A stretch of DNA of 64,000 nucleotides from Brevibacillus choshinensis (GCF_016811915.1 NZ_CP069127.1:4622001-4686000); one strand, 5' to 3'. Shown: positions 25,197-35,100, numbered from the stretch's first letter. The notes: generated by a model not told the origin, from the sequence alone. Made by a program: numbers and translations.

Positions 25197-26612
25197 TCAT
25201 GATGCCGTTTTGCCAGATCGGTCTTCCTTCTCATGGCTCAGCTTTTTCCTGTACTTGGCATAGTAGATCAAGGTGAGGAACGCCAGCCATGGCACCCCGA
25301 TGATCCAGGAAACGTTCCAGAACTCGGTGTCCAGCCCCATCGTAATCAATATCGCTGCGATCAGCACGATCCCGACGATTTGCAGGACCGGAAACAGCGG
25401 AGCGCGGACCGGAAGCCGCTCTCCTCCACCTTGCTCCCATTGCTTGCGGAATCGCAAATGCGCGAGGAGAGTCAATAGCCACACAAACAGCGCACCAAAC
25501 AGGGCGATCCCAAACAAATAGTTGTAAGCGAGCGGACTGATTTTCGATATGAGAGCCGCCAGCGCCACACCGACGCTCGAGAGCAGGAGCGCATTGACCG
25601 GTGTTCCGTCCTTGTTCAGCTTGCCAAGAGCCTGTGGCGCGTAGCGGCTCCGCGACAGAGAGAACATCATCCGGGAGGTCATGTACAGGTTGGTATTCAT
25701 GCTGGACAAGGCTGCCGTCAGGACGACGAAGTTCATGATGCCTGCCGCAGCGGAAATTCCTACGTGGTTAAAGACGAGAACGAACGGGCTCTGCGCGATT
25801 TCCTTGGCGCCGGCATTGATCCACGGAACCACGGCGATCATGATTCCCATCGCGAGGAAGTAGAATACGATCAGGCGCACCACCATCGTACGCATCGCCC
25901 GTGGCACAGCCGAACGCGGATCTTTTGCCTCCCCTGCGGTCACCGCGATCACCTCCACCCCTACAAAGCTGAAGATCGCCATCAGCACCGCCATCCAGAC
26001 ACCCCCAAATCCGTGGGGCAAAAATCCGTCGTGCTTGGTAAAGTTTTCGAAGCCTACTGCTGGGGTGCCGATCCCGAGTACCACTGCCATACCGAAAATA
26101 ATAAATGCGATAATAGCAACCACTTTGATCATGGCAAACCAATACTCAATGCTGCCGAAATTTTCTACCGACCGGGAGTTGACGAAGATCAGTGCCGCTC
26201 CAAAGCCGAGAGTCCATACCCACACTGGAATATCAGGGAACCAGTACGTCATGTAGATTCCCACTGCAACTGCCTCTCCACCCACCGCGATGACCTGCGC
26301 CGCCCAATACGTCCAGCGAGAGGTGAAGCCAGCCCAACCGCCCAAATACTTCTCCGCATACACCCCAAACGATCCCGCCGTCGGATGGGCGACCGCCATT
26401 TCCGATAGGGAAAACATCATGATCACGGCGATAAACGCTGCGATCACATAGCTGAGTATCACGGCCGGCCCCGCGTAGTTGATCGCGATGGCACTTCCCA
26501 TGAAAAGCCCGGTCCCAATCGCGCCACCCAGCCCGATCATCGTCAGCTGATTCTTGGATAGCCCGCGATGAAGGCCCGATTCGCGCTCGATAAAGCTGTC
26601 CTTTTCCTTCAC
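25197..26612 (-). CDS. amino acid permease, APC family (GabP/AAT type)
   Basis: A 471-residue carrier with 12 predicted membrane spans. The first helix motif GLGGAIGTGLFMGSA and FSLSEMAVAHP belong to the amino acid transporter (AAT) branch that includes GabP, AroP and LysP. The start is uncertain: GTG at 26612 has GGGGGG seven bases upstream, while ATG at 26630 and 26660 are also in frame. It is third in an operon after the aminotransferase and YitT genes. It lies near the amine oxidase locus but on a separate transcript. Confidence 0.88.
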   Translation of the reverse strand: MKEKDSFIERESGLHRGLSKNQLTMIGLGGAIGTGLFMGSAIAINYAGPAVILSYVIAAFIAVIMMFSLSEMAVAHPTAGSFGVYAEKYLGGWAGFTSRWTYWAAQVIAVGGEAVAVGIYMTYWFPDIPVWVWTLGFGAALIFVNSRSVENFGSIEYWFAMIKVVAIIAFIIFGMAVVLGIGTPAVGFENFTKHDGFLPHGFGGVWMAVLMAIFSFVGVEVIAVTAGEAKDPRSAVPRAMRTMVVRLIVFYFLAMGIMIAVVPWINAGAKEIAQSPFVLVFNHVGISAAAGIMNFVVLTAALSSMNTNLYMTSRMMFSLSRSRYAPQALGKLNKDGTPVNALLLSSVGVALAALISKISPLAYNYLFGIALFGALFVWLLTLLAHLRFRKQWEQGGGERLPVRAPLFPVLQIVGIVLIAAILITMGLDTEFWNVSWIIGVPWLAFLTLIYYAKYRKKLSHEKEDRSGKTAS

Positions 26613-26656
26613 ATGTATGCCCCCCGTCATGACCTTTGATTTGCAATATTGCGAAT

Positions 26657-27274
26657 TCAATTCGTCGTACTGACCTTCGCTTGGGATTCACCTCCTTTTG
26701 GCTGCCCCCATGCCATGAACACATCGACCGCTTTCCCTGCCACCACCAAGGAAATGAGCGTAAAAAGAGAGTGAAGCACATCCGACACCAGCCCGGAAGC
26801 AATCACGATGAGGGCGTTCATGGCGATCATCATTTTGCCGATGGTGAAGGCTGGCCATATTTTGTTGAGCACGACGCATGCAATATCCACCCCGCCTGTC
26901 GTCCCTTCGGCGCGCAAGACCAATGCGATCCCCGCTCCGCTGACGATTCCCCCCAGTAAGGTCCCCGCCACCGCCTGATGCCATCCAGGCAAGGATTCGA
27001 AAAGCCATAAGAACAAGGACAGGCTCAGCATCCCTACCAGACTGTTGATGACAAATCTTCTCCCGACGAAGCGATATCCTAAGAGAAACAGCGGCACGTT
27101 CAACAGAAAATAGATGAGTCCGAGAGAGATCGGGAGAAAGTAGCTGATGAGTACGGCTACTCCTCCCAGTCCGGGAGCTGTGATTTCATTCGGCTGCATG
27201 AACAGGTAATACGCCAGTGCAACCAGTGCCGTACCTGCCAAAATCATGCCCCATTCCTTTCCGACCGACTTCAT
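26657..27274 (-). CDS. YitT family (DUF161) membrane protein, short form
   Basis: A 205-residue membrane protein with about five or six helices. NEITAPGLGGVAVLISYFL and AEGTTGGVDIACVVLNK are the family's conserved segments. Most YitT proteins are near 280 residues with a C-terminal DUF2179 domain, which is absent here. ATG at 27274 follows GGAGGGAGAGGAG. It sits between an aminotransferase and a permease in one operon. The function of the family is not established; transport is the usual guess. Confidence 0.85.
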   Translation of the reverse strand: MKSVGKEWGMILAGTALVALAYYLFMQPNEITAPGLGGVAVLISYFLPISLGLIYFLLNVPLFLLGYRFVGRRFVINSLVGMLSLSLFLWLFESLPGWHQAVAGTLLGGIVSGAGIALVLRAEGTTGGVDIACVVLNKIWPAFTIGKMMIAMNALIVIASGLVSDVLHSLFTLISLVVAGKAVDVFMAWGQPKGGESQAKVSTTN

Positions 27275-27290
27275 GTGGCTCCTCTCCCTC

Positions 27291-28430
27291 CTACAAGCCA
27301 GCTGGCAGATCCGCCAAAGCGTCAATCGCCGCCATCACCTCTTGCTCCGTGTTGTAAAAATGCGGTGCGATGCGAATGACATCGTTGCGAGCGGACACGA
27401 TGATTCCCTTTTCCTTTAAGATCGCTTCCGCTTTGGAGGCTTGCGGAATATAGATGGCGGTGTTTGCTGCTTTCTGGTTCAAATCGAGAGGACTCATGAC
27501 GCGCAGCCCTTTTTCTTCTGCATAAGCGATCGCCACGGAAGACAGGTTCTGCAAATAGGCTTCAATCCGCTGCACCCCGATGTCGCCCAGCATTCCAATG
27601 CTTGCCGCCGCCGCATAACCGTTCACCATCGGAGGAGTCCCCGTTTCAAAGCGCCGTGCTCCTTTTGCGTAATCCAGATGCTTGATGTCGAAGGCAAACG
27701 GGTTGACGCGTCCGAACCATCCGGTCACGACAGGCTCCAGTTTTTCAGCCAGCTCACCCTTCACGTACAGGAAGGCGATTCCCGGGATGCCCAGCATGTA
27801 CTTCTGGACGCCTGCTGCCAGGAAGTCAATGTCCATCTCCTTCACATCGATCTTCACGCTCCCAGCAGACTGGTAGGCATCCACGAATAGATACGAGCCT
27901 TTTTCATGCACGATCTTGGCGATTTGCCGCACGTCCTGCTTGAAGCCGTTGTAATAGCTCACATGGGGGATCGAGGTAATCAGGGTCTGTTCATTCACCG
28001 TCTGGCTGTAGTACTCTAGCGGTATAACCGATTCAGCCGCAGGAATAAACTGAATATGTGCCCCCCGCTTCTGCTGGGCCAGCCATACGTGACCGATGCT
28101 GGGAAAATCCATTTCGGTCGTCACGATCTGGTTGCGTTTACCCGAGAAGTCCAGGGCGGTCGCAACGGAGGATGCACAATCGGACACGGAAGACAGGACG
28201 GCGATTTCTTCCACAGAAGCATTGATCAAACGGGCGAAATGTCCTTTCGCTTCCTCGACCTTGTCCATCCATAGATTCCAGTCCATCCCCGTGTGTCTAA
28301 GCGTTTCCATGTATGCGGCAATGGCTTCCTCCACCTGGCGACTGAGAGCACTCTGCGAGCAGCTGGACAGCTGGATTTTTTCGTTCAGAATCGGAAAATA
28401 TTCTCTTTCCTTTGCAAATGGAAACGTCAT
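27291..28430 (-). CDS. class V aminotransferase (cysteine desulfurase/isopenicillin-N epimerase-like)
   Basis: A 379-residue pyridoxal phosphate enzyme of fold type I, class V. The PLP lysine is in AAGVQKYMLGIPG, the PLP aspartate and Gln in LFVDAYQSAG, and RFETGTPPMV is the conserved C-terminal-domain entrance. There is no conserved active-site cysteine loop of true cysteine desulfurases, so an aminotransferase, lyase or epimerase role is more likely. ATG at 28430 follows AGAGGGA. It is the first gene of an operon with a YitT protein and an amino-acid permease and is divergent from a Crp/Fnr regulator. Confidence 0.87.
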   Translation of the reverse strand: MTFPFAKEREYFPILNEKIQLSSCSQSALSRQVEEAIAAYMETLRHTGMDWNLWMDKVEEAKGHFARLINASVEEIAVLSSVSDCASSVATALDFSGKRNQIVTTEMDFPSIGHVWLAQQKRGAHIQFIPAAESVIPLEYYSQTVNEQTLITSIPHVSYYNGFKQDVRQIAKIVHEKGSYLFVDAYQSAGSVKIDVKEMDIDFLAAGVQKYMLGIPGIAFLYVKGELAEKLEPVVTGWFGRVNPFAFDIKHLDYAKGARRFETGTPPMVNGYAAAASIGMLGDIGVQRIEAYLQNLSSVAIAYAEEKGLRVMSPLDLNQKAANTAIYIPQASKAEAILKEKGIIVSARNDVIRIAPHFYNTEQEVMAAIDALADLPAGL

Positions 28431-28477
28431 GACAATCCCTCTTTCTATTGTTCAATGATTGTGGAGTGATACCGACC

Positions 28478-29167
28478 ATGCTTTCATTCTTCGACGACAA
28501 GACCTCCCCATGGATGGAGGACCTTCCTTACGACTGGCGTGACGTTTACTCCCTCGGGCAAACGGTGCACTATCAAAAGCACGACCCCATCTTTCACCAG
28601 GATCAGGCAGCGAAGCATGTCTTCATCGTTCTTCAGGGACGCATCCGCCTCTTTTTGACCACGCCTTCCGGAGAAGAAAAGGCGATCGCCATCATCGGGC
28701 GAAATGGACTGCTCGGCGAATGCGGGCTATTCGATCATCCCACATACAACAACGGGGCAATCTCTGCATCCAAGGCGACCCTGATGAAAGTGCCAGTCGA
28801 ACGCTTCAAGGAAGCGTTTTCAACAAACCTTGCCATCGCTCATCCCGTTCTCCGTTTTCTTGACGGAAAGAACCGGATTCTCGCTTCCCACACCATGCAG
28901 CTCAGTTTTTACTCCGCAGCCCAGCGCATTTGCTTCACCCTGCTGCAGCTGGGAAGCACCTACGGAAAAGAACGGGAAGGCAAACGGATCATCTCCGTCC
29001 GCTTTACCCATCAGGAGCTGGCGAATGTCGTCGGCACCTCTCGCGTGACGGTCGCGGGCACCATGAAGGAGCTCGAGCGAAAGCACATCCTTTCCAAGGA
29101 AGGCGGCCTGTATGTCATCGAGGATGAAGACCAGCTGTACCGCTCCGTTCTGGATGGACTATCGTAG
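28478..29167 (+). CDS. Crp/Fnr family transcriptional regulator
   Basis: A 229-residue regulator with an N-terminal cyclic-nucleotide-binding-like beta roll (about 20-140), a long dimer helix and a C-terminal winged helix (FTHQELANVVGTSRVTVAGTMKELE). No N-terminal Fnr cysteine cluster is seen. I choose ATG at 28478 after GGAGTGAT; TTG at 28448 would add ten residues. The divergent aminotransferase operon is only 47 bp away and is the likely target. Confidence 0.9.
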   Translation: MLSFFDDKTSPWMEDLPYDWRDVYSLGQTVHYQKHDPIFHQDQAAKHVFIVLQGRIRLFLTTPSGEEKAIAIIGRNGLLGECGLFDHPTYNNGAISASKATLMKVPVERFKEAFSTNLAIAHPVLRFLDGKNRILASHTMQLSFYSAAQRICFTLLQLGSTYGKEREGKRIISVRFTHQELANVVGTSRVTVAGTMKELERKHILSKEGGLYVIEDEDQLYRSVLDGLS

Positions 29168-29281
29168 GAATACCTTCACGATACAGGATGAGTTGTGCTG
29201 GAATCAGTAAAGCACTTTACACTTTTCGTATTTTTGAGCCAACTTTCTGACAACGAAAACAGAAAAAGGGAGGCGCTTTCG

Positions 29282-29464
29282 ATGACGCTGTTGGTTTTTG
29301 TCGTTTTGGTGCTGGGGGGAATCCTGCTCTTTGGGGTTCTTTACGACTGGTACGCCAGGCGGGCTAAAAGAAAGGCAGTCATACAGCCTGGCAAGTACGA
29401 TCAAACGTACACCGAGCAGCTGCTGCAGGATACGCGGGATACGATCAATAGAGGGGAGACATAA
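29282..29464 (+). CDS. small single-span membrane protein
   Basis: A 60-residue protein with one hydrophobic helix (about residues 3-21) followed by a basic patch (ARRAKRK) and a polar tail. ATG at 29282 has GGGAGGCG upstream. I do not recognise a named family. It lies at the edge of a group of small sporulation-like genes. Confidence 0.7.
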   Translation: MTLLVFVVLVLGGILLFGVLYDWYARRAKRKAVIQPGKYDQTYTEQLLQDTRDTINRGET

Positions 29465-29553
29465 AAAATGAGTTACTTGTCCAATTGCATTTGTCCAAGC
29501 ATGGCTTGCCCTCCTGCATATGCTGAAAGCAGATAGATAAAGGGGGGATTTTC

Positions 29554-29700
29554 ATGAGAAGGAGAAATATCCGCGCCAGGCGTCGTAATTGGAATAACGG
29601 TAACAATGGGAACAACGGGAACTTCGGCAACCCCAGGACCTTTCGGATCACTCTTCGTCCCGGCGACAGGCTTGTCATAACGGTTCGCGAAGACGACTAA
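29554..29700 (+). CDS. small Arg/Asn/Gly-rich protein, spore-coat-like
   Basis: A 48-residue protein with a strongly basic start (MRRRNIRARRRNW), an Asn/Gly repeat (NNGNNGNNGNFGN) and a tail FRITLRPGDRLVITVREDD. ATG at 29554 follows AAGGGGGGA. Asn/Gly-rich basic peptides of this size are common among Bacillus-type spore coat proteins, which is an inference here. A strong bidirectional terminator follows at 29716. Confidence 0.7.
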   Translation: MRRRNIRARRRNWNNGNNGNNGNFGNPRTFRITLRPGDRLVITVREDD

Positions 29701-29715
29701 CCTGCGTTTCGACAG

Positions 29716-29754
29716 CAAAAAAGCCATTCTCTCGAAAGGAGGATGGCTCTTTTG
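29716..29754. terminator. bidirectional terminator between two small-protein genes
   Basis: Arms AAAAGCCAT(T)CTC and GAG(G)ATGGCTCTTTT form a stem with T runs on both strands. It ends the 48-residue gene and the convergent repetitive protein gene. Confidence 0.88.
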
Positions 29755-29757
29755 GTT

Positions 29758-30381
29758 TTACCGTTTTTTGCGGAGTCCTTTTCGCTTCGCTTTTGCTCCG
29801 GTTTTGGCCCTTGCCTTTCCGTTGGCTTTCCCCTTTTTTGAAGCCCGTACTTTCTGATTGCTCTTTGCATTTTTATTGAAAGCGACGGAGCCCTTCCCTC
29901 CACCGACTGCATGCTGCTGCTTGGAATTGAGGCTTTCGATAGCCGAGTTGGTGCCACCCGTGCTATCCGTCCCCCCTCCGGCTGCTACCTGTGTCGCGGA
30001 TGCGTTGGAGCCTCGCCTCGCGAGCTTGACGACCTGGTCATTGACGATGACTACGGCCCTGTTCTGACCGCTCTTCCCATTGCGCCGACCATTTCTCTGG
30101 ATCGGAGCCACCTGCTTGCCCTTCATCCCCCGGTTTTTGGCTTTTCCTCCAGCTCCCACGGCTTGCTGCTGCTGAGAATTCGTCGAGTCAATGCTGGCGT
30201 TATTTCCGGCTGCGCTGCTGCGGCCTGCTCCGCTCGCTAACTGCGTCGTATTCGGCGCATTGGTGAATTGGCTGTTCAGCACAACGACTACCTGCCGATT
30301 GCCGTTCAGCGGTGATTTAACGACCATCTTCTTGTTGCCTTTTTGAAAAATGACGGTAAGCTTGTCATTCTCACGTGTCAT
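29758..30381 (-). CDS. repetitive basic low-complexity protein, possible spore coat/exosporium protein
   Basis: A 207-residue protein built of two similar units of about 60 residues: VVVVLNSQFT...TQLASGAG...SIDSTNSQQQQAVGAGG and AVVIVNDQVV...TQVAAGGG...AIESLNSKQQHAVGGGK. The last 40 residues are almost only Lys, Arg, Ala and Gly. The strongly basic tail resembles coat proteins such as CotG or CotB that are cross-linked or phosphorylated. No catalytic motif is seen. ATG at 30381 has AAAAAGGA about 10 bases upstream. I do not recognise a named family. Confidence 0.7.
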   Translation of the reverse strand: MTRENDKLTVIFQKGNKKMVVKSPLNGNRQVVVVLNSQFTNAPNTTQLASGAGRSSAAGNNASIDSTNSQQQQAVGAGGKAKNRGMKGKQVAPIQRNGRRNGKSGQNRAVVIVNDQVVKLARRGSNASATQVAAGGGTDSTGGTNSAIESLNSKQQHAVGGGKGSVAFNKNAKSNQKVRASKKGKANGKARAKTGAKAKRKGLRKKR

Positions 30382-30637
30382 GTTGCGCTCATCCTTTTTT
30401 CCTCGGACTTATCCTATAGCCAATGCATGCGAGGGACAAATCGTGTGGGACAATGCTCACGCTTGTAGAAAATATGCGAAAGACCCTTAGATCGTACGGC
30501 CTCCCCCATTTGAAAAAGCATTTTTCAATAAAATGATTAGCCGTGTGCATAAAAACATGTCGATGAACCATAATAAAGTCATCGAGCTCGGTGGTGTGTT
30601 CTCAAACAGGCTTTAGTCTTCTAGGAGGCGATGTGCC
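30382..30637. other. intergenic region without a gene
   Basis: This 256-bp stretch separates divergent small genes. I see no credible coding frame. It should hold promoters for the repetitive protein (leftward) and the short reading frame at 30638. CAT...TA-like elements compatible with late sporulation sigma factors occur but are too short to be assigned. Confidence 0.4.
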
Positions 30638-30691
30638 ATGGATGATTTACACAGCACCAAAGCGAGTAAGGGAAACCGTTCACAGTTGTAA
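30638..30691 (+). pseudogene. 17-codon reading frame with strong RBS, possibly nonsense-truncated
   Basis: ATG at 30638 follows an ideal AGGAGGCGATGTGCC. It encodes 17 residues (MDDLHSTKASKGNRSQL) before TAA at 30689. The same frame then stays open for about 59 codons (reading ASNFKLEVDASHVIIGNTLQ and onward) up to a TAG near 30869. Either a short peptide or leader, or a gene broken by one stop. A terminator-like hairpin lies at 30771-30802 within the later part. Confidence 0.4.
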
Positions 30692-30770
30692 GCTTCTAAC
30701 TTCAAATTGGAGGTAGATGCGTCGCACGTGATTATCGGTAACACCCTACAACCAGACGAGCTCGATGAAT

Positions 30771-30802
30771 ACCGTCACCTTTTAGGTGGCGGTTATTTCT
30801 TT
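30771..30802 (+). terminator. terminator-like hairpin before the YvaD-like gene
   Basis: Arms ACCGTCACCT and AGGTGGCGGT with a short T loop are followed by TATTTCTTT. It would end transcripts from the 30638 reading frame and isolate the truncated membrane gene. Confidence 0.75.
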
Positions 30803-30876
30803 GCATTTCATTCGCAACCAGTTGATTCCATCCTCCGTATAAAAAAAGATAACCGCAGGAGGATTGGCTAGTAACC

Positions 30877-31200
30877 TTGCTGCATCTCATTCCATCCGCG
30901 TACCTGTTCAAAGACTACGATCATCCGACTCTGAGCGCATGGAACTGGTCATTTCTGCCGCTGGATATATTGATCTCCTTAACGGGCTTGGCTAGTTTGT
31001 ATTTGTACAAAAAGCAAAACCACATGTGGAAGCAGATCGCTCTCGTATCTTTGGTACTCACTTTTTGCTCAGGATTGCAGGCGATTGCTTTTTGGGCCAT
31101 CAGAATGGATTTTGACCCCTCCTGGTGGCTCCCCAATCTTTTTCTGATGCTTTACCCGCTTCTCTTTATCCCCAGGTTGCTTCGCCATGATGTTCACTAA
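30877..31200 (+). pseudogene. YvaD-like (DUF5360) membrane protein, N-terminally truncated
   Basis: The frame encodes 107 residues with about three membrane helices and HLIPSAYLFKDYDHP and WNWSFLPLDILISLTGL, which I recognise as the YvaD/DUF5360 family core. That family normally has another N-terminal helix of some 20-25 residues before this segment; here the frame is closed by TAA at 30850 and the only start is TTG at 30877, 13 bases after AGGAGG. So the gene is probably 5'-truncated, or it uses an unusual start. Function of the family is unknown. Confidence 0.55.
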
Positions 31201-31210
31201 AACCCAGTGG

Positions 31211-31248
31211 AATAAGAAACCCCCGCAGCACACCTTCACTGCAGGGTT
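31211..31248 (-). terminator. rho-independent terminator after the duplicated small protein gene
   Basis: On the minus strand, AACCCTGCAG and CTGCGGGGGTT pair across a ten-base loop and are followed by TCTTATT. Confidence 0.75.
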
Positions 31249-31276
31249 CCATTCCTTGACGAAAGAGCCGAATGAG

Positions 31277-31663
31277 TTAGAAAGGTCTTCTAACCACTCG
31301 AATGATCCGTGCTCCATTGCGAATAAGCCTCATTGCCCGTTGCCGACTGATTCTGACAAGCACAGAAGTATCGGTTGCATTTTCAACATCAAAGACTGAG
31401 AAAAACCGACCGTTTGCAAACAAGACCCCTTTAAACTCAACGTCCAATCCAGGTCTTGGTTGTGGACGAGTGTTCTGGATGGTCGTTCGCATCACACCGG
31501 CATTCAGCAGCCTACGTGCTTGGTCGCGGGTCAAGCGTACTGCAAATACAGGGTCAACTTCAACTCCCGGTACTTTTGCTTCAACCTCCACAATCAGGAA
31601 AAAACGGTTGCCGATTCTCGCAATGCTATTTGCTCCAATAAAAATGGGCGGGTTCATTGCCAT
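31277..31663 (-). CDS. small protein with internal duplication, unknown function
   Basis: A 128-residue protein made of two related halves. Both contain an RFF motif (NRFFLIVEVE and GRFFSVFDVE) followed by V-R-[LI]-[ST]-R-x-x-A-x-R-L-[LI] and a glycine (VRLTRDQARRLLNAG and VRISRQRAMRLIRNG). I place the start at ATG 31663, which has AAGGAGGTG upstream; earlier codons in frame run through a terminator and are not coding. No signal peptide or membrane helix. I do not recognise a family. Its setting among small sporulation-like genes suggests a structural spore role. Confidence 0.75.
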   Translation of the reverse strand: MAMNPPIFIGANSIARIGNRFFLIVEVEAKVPGVEVDPVFAVRLTRDQARRLLNAGVMRTTIQNTRPQPRPGLDVEFKGVLFANGRFFSVFDVENATDTSVLVRISRQRAMRLIRNGARIIRVVRRPF

Positions 31664-31760
31664 ATGAGATACCACCTCCTTGTACACAAATATGCAGGTG
31701 AGGTCGAGGTGGACAAGGGCATCCCTACAATTTTTGATTTTTGGTATTTTAACCCACAAT

Positions 31761-31788
31761 GAAAAACCCCTGCATGCATATGCAAGGG
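31761..31788 (-). terminator. rho-independent terminator after the 57-residue gene
   Basis: On the minus strand, CCCTTGCA and TGCAGGGG pair across TATGCA and are followed by five T residues. The promoter of the 128-residue gene must lie downstream of it. Confidence 0.8.
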
Positions 31789-31811
31789 CAAAGGGGAGTG
31801 AGTGAGAGTTG

Positions 31812-31985
31812 TTAGGGTTCGAGCTGGATGATCCGACAAACAATTGCTTGAATCCGTTGGTAAATGTCGTTCCGTTCATCCCAGGTCAATTCAGCTGCAG
31901 GAGCTCTTGATGCCAACCCTTCGCGCATCGCTTCCAATACATGGACGTCGGTAATGGAATTTAAAAGTTGGATAAACTCACTCAT
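31812..31985 (-). CDS. small helical protein, unknown function
   Basis: A 57-residue protein (MSEFIQLLNSITDVHVLEAM at the start) that is mostly amphipathic helix and has one cysteine near the C-terminus. ATG at 31985 follows AAAGGAGATG. It is a single-gene unit between two terminators. I do not recognise a family. Confidence 0.7.
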   Translation of the reverse strand: MSEFIQLLNSITDVHVLEAMREGLASRAPAAELTWDERNDIYQRIQAIVCRIIQLEP

Positions 31986-32066
31986 TATCACATCTCCTTT
32001 ATCGACCACGTATTTCCAATGTATGGAGCAAACGACTGTTTTGTATGGACATTTGCGCAAATTCAA

Positions 32067-32103
32067 CAAACTCCCAGGCTGCGATTAGCGACCTGGGAGT
32101 TTG
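32067..32103. terminator. strong bidirectional terminator
   Basis: A perfect 12-bp stem CAAACTCCCAGG / CCTGGGAGTTTG with a 13-base loop. It lies directly after the large nuclease gene on the minus strand and before the 57-residue gene. Confidence 0.88.
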
Positions 32104-32121
32104 TCATGCATCTCTCTATTT

Positions 32122-35100
32122 CTATTTGGACGATAGGGTCACCTTTACCTGGGCTGTCTTGCCCGCATATGAGACCGTAATGGTAGCCTTGGAGCGTTCT
32201 TTTGCGTCAGTCGCGACCCGAATCATACCGTTTTCGTCGACAGCTGCGACTTCTGGATCACTGGATTCGTAGTCGATTCCTTCCGCTTTTGTCACGTCTT
32301 CCTTGCTTCCATCAGCGAGGGTGGCAATCACGTTCAACTGCACCTCTTCCCCTTGTGCAAGCTTCAGGGAGTTTTCCTTCACTGTGATCGATTTGATCGA
32401 GGCTTCGCCGATAACGTAGGGAGCTGCCATTTCTGCGGTAAAAACTGCCTGATCATCCTCGATGATCAGCTCTCCTGCTTTACCCCGCCCCTCTTTTACC
32501 GGCATCCACGCTTTGCCCCGGTGCAAATAAGCCTCAAGCTTGTCACCAGCCTCAGAGGAAACAGGCAACCCGAGCTGTACACCCGTATTCCCAAAGCTGT
32601 TCATTTCTTTCCCGTTCGTCCAAACGTACAGTGTGTACGGGTCTCCTGGATGAAGCACCTTCTCTACCTTTTCTACCGAAGGCAGCAGAGAGAGACCGAT
32701 CGATTTACCGCGATATTTGTCCAGGAACTCCACCGTAAGCTGTGCCCACGCTGCAGACGGGATGATCATCCGGGCTGCCACTTCATTTTTCCGCATCAGC
32801 TCAACAAGCTTCCCATCCAGGACGATCATCTGCTCTGCCTTTTCTCTCTTCTTACCGAGAGCTCCAGCCGCATCTTTTTCCTCGTCCACCTGGATGAACA
32901 GGATCGGCTCAAAAGCGATTCGATCATTCCGCTTTTCGATTGCCTTCATGAAGTCTGCGATCAACTCCATGATTTCCTTGAGATTGTAATCAGCGGCTTC
33001 GATCTTCTCTCCCCGCTCCACCCGCAGGGTCGCTGCTTTTTTCAAAAGCGTTTCTGCCGTCGACCGCAGCTGCTCTGCCAAATCGTCGGTCATCGCTTTT
33101 TTGCCAAGAGGCGCAAGTGATACTTGTGCCAGAGAGGTCAGCACCTGAAATCCTTGGCGCGCCAGCTTTTCATCCGCATCTGTCTCTGCCTCAATCGTAG
33201 GTTCAAACGCTCTCTCGAGGAATTCAACGGTCAGTTGTGCCAGCGTTTGCTCACGGATGATCCCGCGCTCGGTCTGTTTCACGACGGCGGCCAGGACAGT
33301 GGTGATCGAATGCTGAACCGTCTCCCATTTGTCTTCTGCTTCCACCTTTTCGGACCGGACCACTTTTTCCAGGCTGTCTAAGACTCTTGTTACTTGCTGG
33401 TTGATCTCTTCTTCTCCTGTGGCTGCCAGGATGAGCTCTGCCGCCTGCTCATTCAACTCCCGTTGGCTTTCCGCAGTAGGGTCACCTGGCTCCGTAGGTA
33501 TCTTGGCCGGCACATGGACTGTAATGTGACTGGTCGCTGCGACGGATTGGTCAGCCTCTCTCTTCACCTCGAAGACGAGCTCTACATCTGTCTGGCTCAC
33601 AGGGGGCGTGATCGTGCCGTCCAATGCGATTACCTGCGGATCACTAGATGTTTGGATACGGATGGAAAATCCTTCCGGAACCTTCGGCAGCGTCAATCGA
33701 GTCGCATCGGCAGCTGGCTGGGACACCTCAGTGATCCCCTCTGCGACCTCCTTCGCCGTCGGTTCCTTCTCGCCTTGATCCGGCACATCGATCTGCACCA
33801 GAACAGGGTCATGATCGCTTACCCGTCCCTCTTTTTCGGTAAAGCCTGCATTGATGTGGACGATGTCGATCTTCGTGTCGTCCGCAAGGTGATTGCTAAC
33901 CAGAATTTGGTCCAGCACCTGCGAATTACCCTGGTAGACATACGTGTATTGCTTGCCCGCAGGCAGCTCCTCCACCATGTTGGTCAAAACCCCATCCTTT
34001 AAGGCCTGGACGGGACGGGAAAAAGGAAAATCGTTCAGGTCGCCCAGCACGACTACATTTGCTTTCGGATCAGATGCGTGAATCTCTTTTACAAATTGGT
34101 TGAGCACGCCGGCTATTTTCATGCGTTGAGCCTCGCTCACCAGCTCGGGGGGCTGCTGTTTGCCGTAAAGTCCGCCGTCTCCCCCTTTGGAGTTGAAATG
34201 GTTGGCGATGACGATGACAGGTTTACCCTGGAAGACAAATTCGGCTGCCAACGGCTTGCGGCTGTTGTCGAATGCTTCATTCTCGGGATCGACACGACCC
34301 GGATTCAAGGACAGGTGAGCGACGCCATCCGTGGTTGCCACCTGCACGGCTGTGACGGCATCCCCGGCAGTCCCTTCCGCCAGCACGACTCTTTGCGGAT
34401 TGTAGAAAAACCCGACACGGATATTGCCGCCTGGCTGACCGCCATCCTGATTGTTTTGTGGGGCGATATCCACATACCGGTAATCTGGCCCGCCTTCTGC
34501 CTCCACAGCATCGATCAATGTCTGCGCCGACTCCCGCGCGTCAGTAATGCCCGTGTCAGTCGGTCCGTTGTTGTCCTGCATTTCCACCACGCCGATGATG
34601 TCCGGCTGTTTCAGGTTATGGACGATGGTTTCAGCGATCCGCGCCACTTTTGCCGGATCTGCTTTGGATGAAAAGTTCTCGATATTGTAGGACGCGATGG
34701 TCAGCTCGTCATCCTCTGGATCTATCTTCGTCACGGTAGGCTGATAATCGCTCACTGTGACCTCGAACGGCTCTGTATGGTACAGCTTGTAATTCGAAAA
34801 GCTGTAATCGATAATGCCCACAAGCGGCTCGGACAGCCTGTCTCCCACTTTGGGCTCGGAGGTTATGGGCAGCAACTTGTCTGCCACGGTAATCCTCTCT
34901 GGGTGATTGTCATCCGCCTGGAGCAGCACACCTCCCGCTGGAGTACGCGGCTGATCTGGATGCGCCTTGTCATCGATGACCACAAATTCCACGCTGGCCG
35001 GATTGGTGAACGTCTTGGTTTCTCCGACGACGATCGGATTGTTTATTTGCACGAGCATTCCCTCGACGCTTTCCCAGAAATCGATGCCGTCTTCTTCGGG

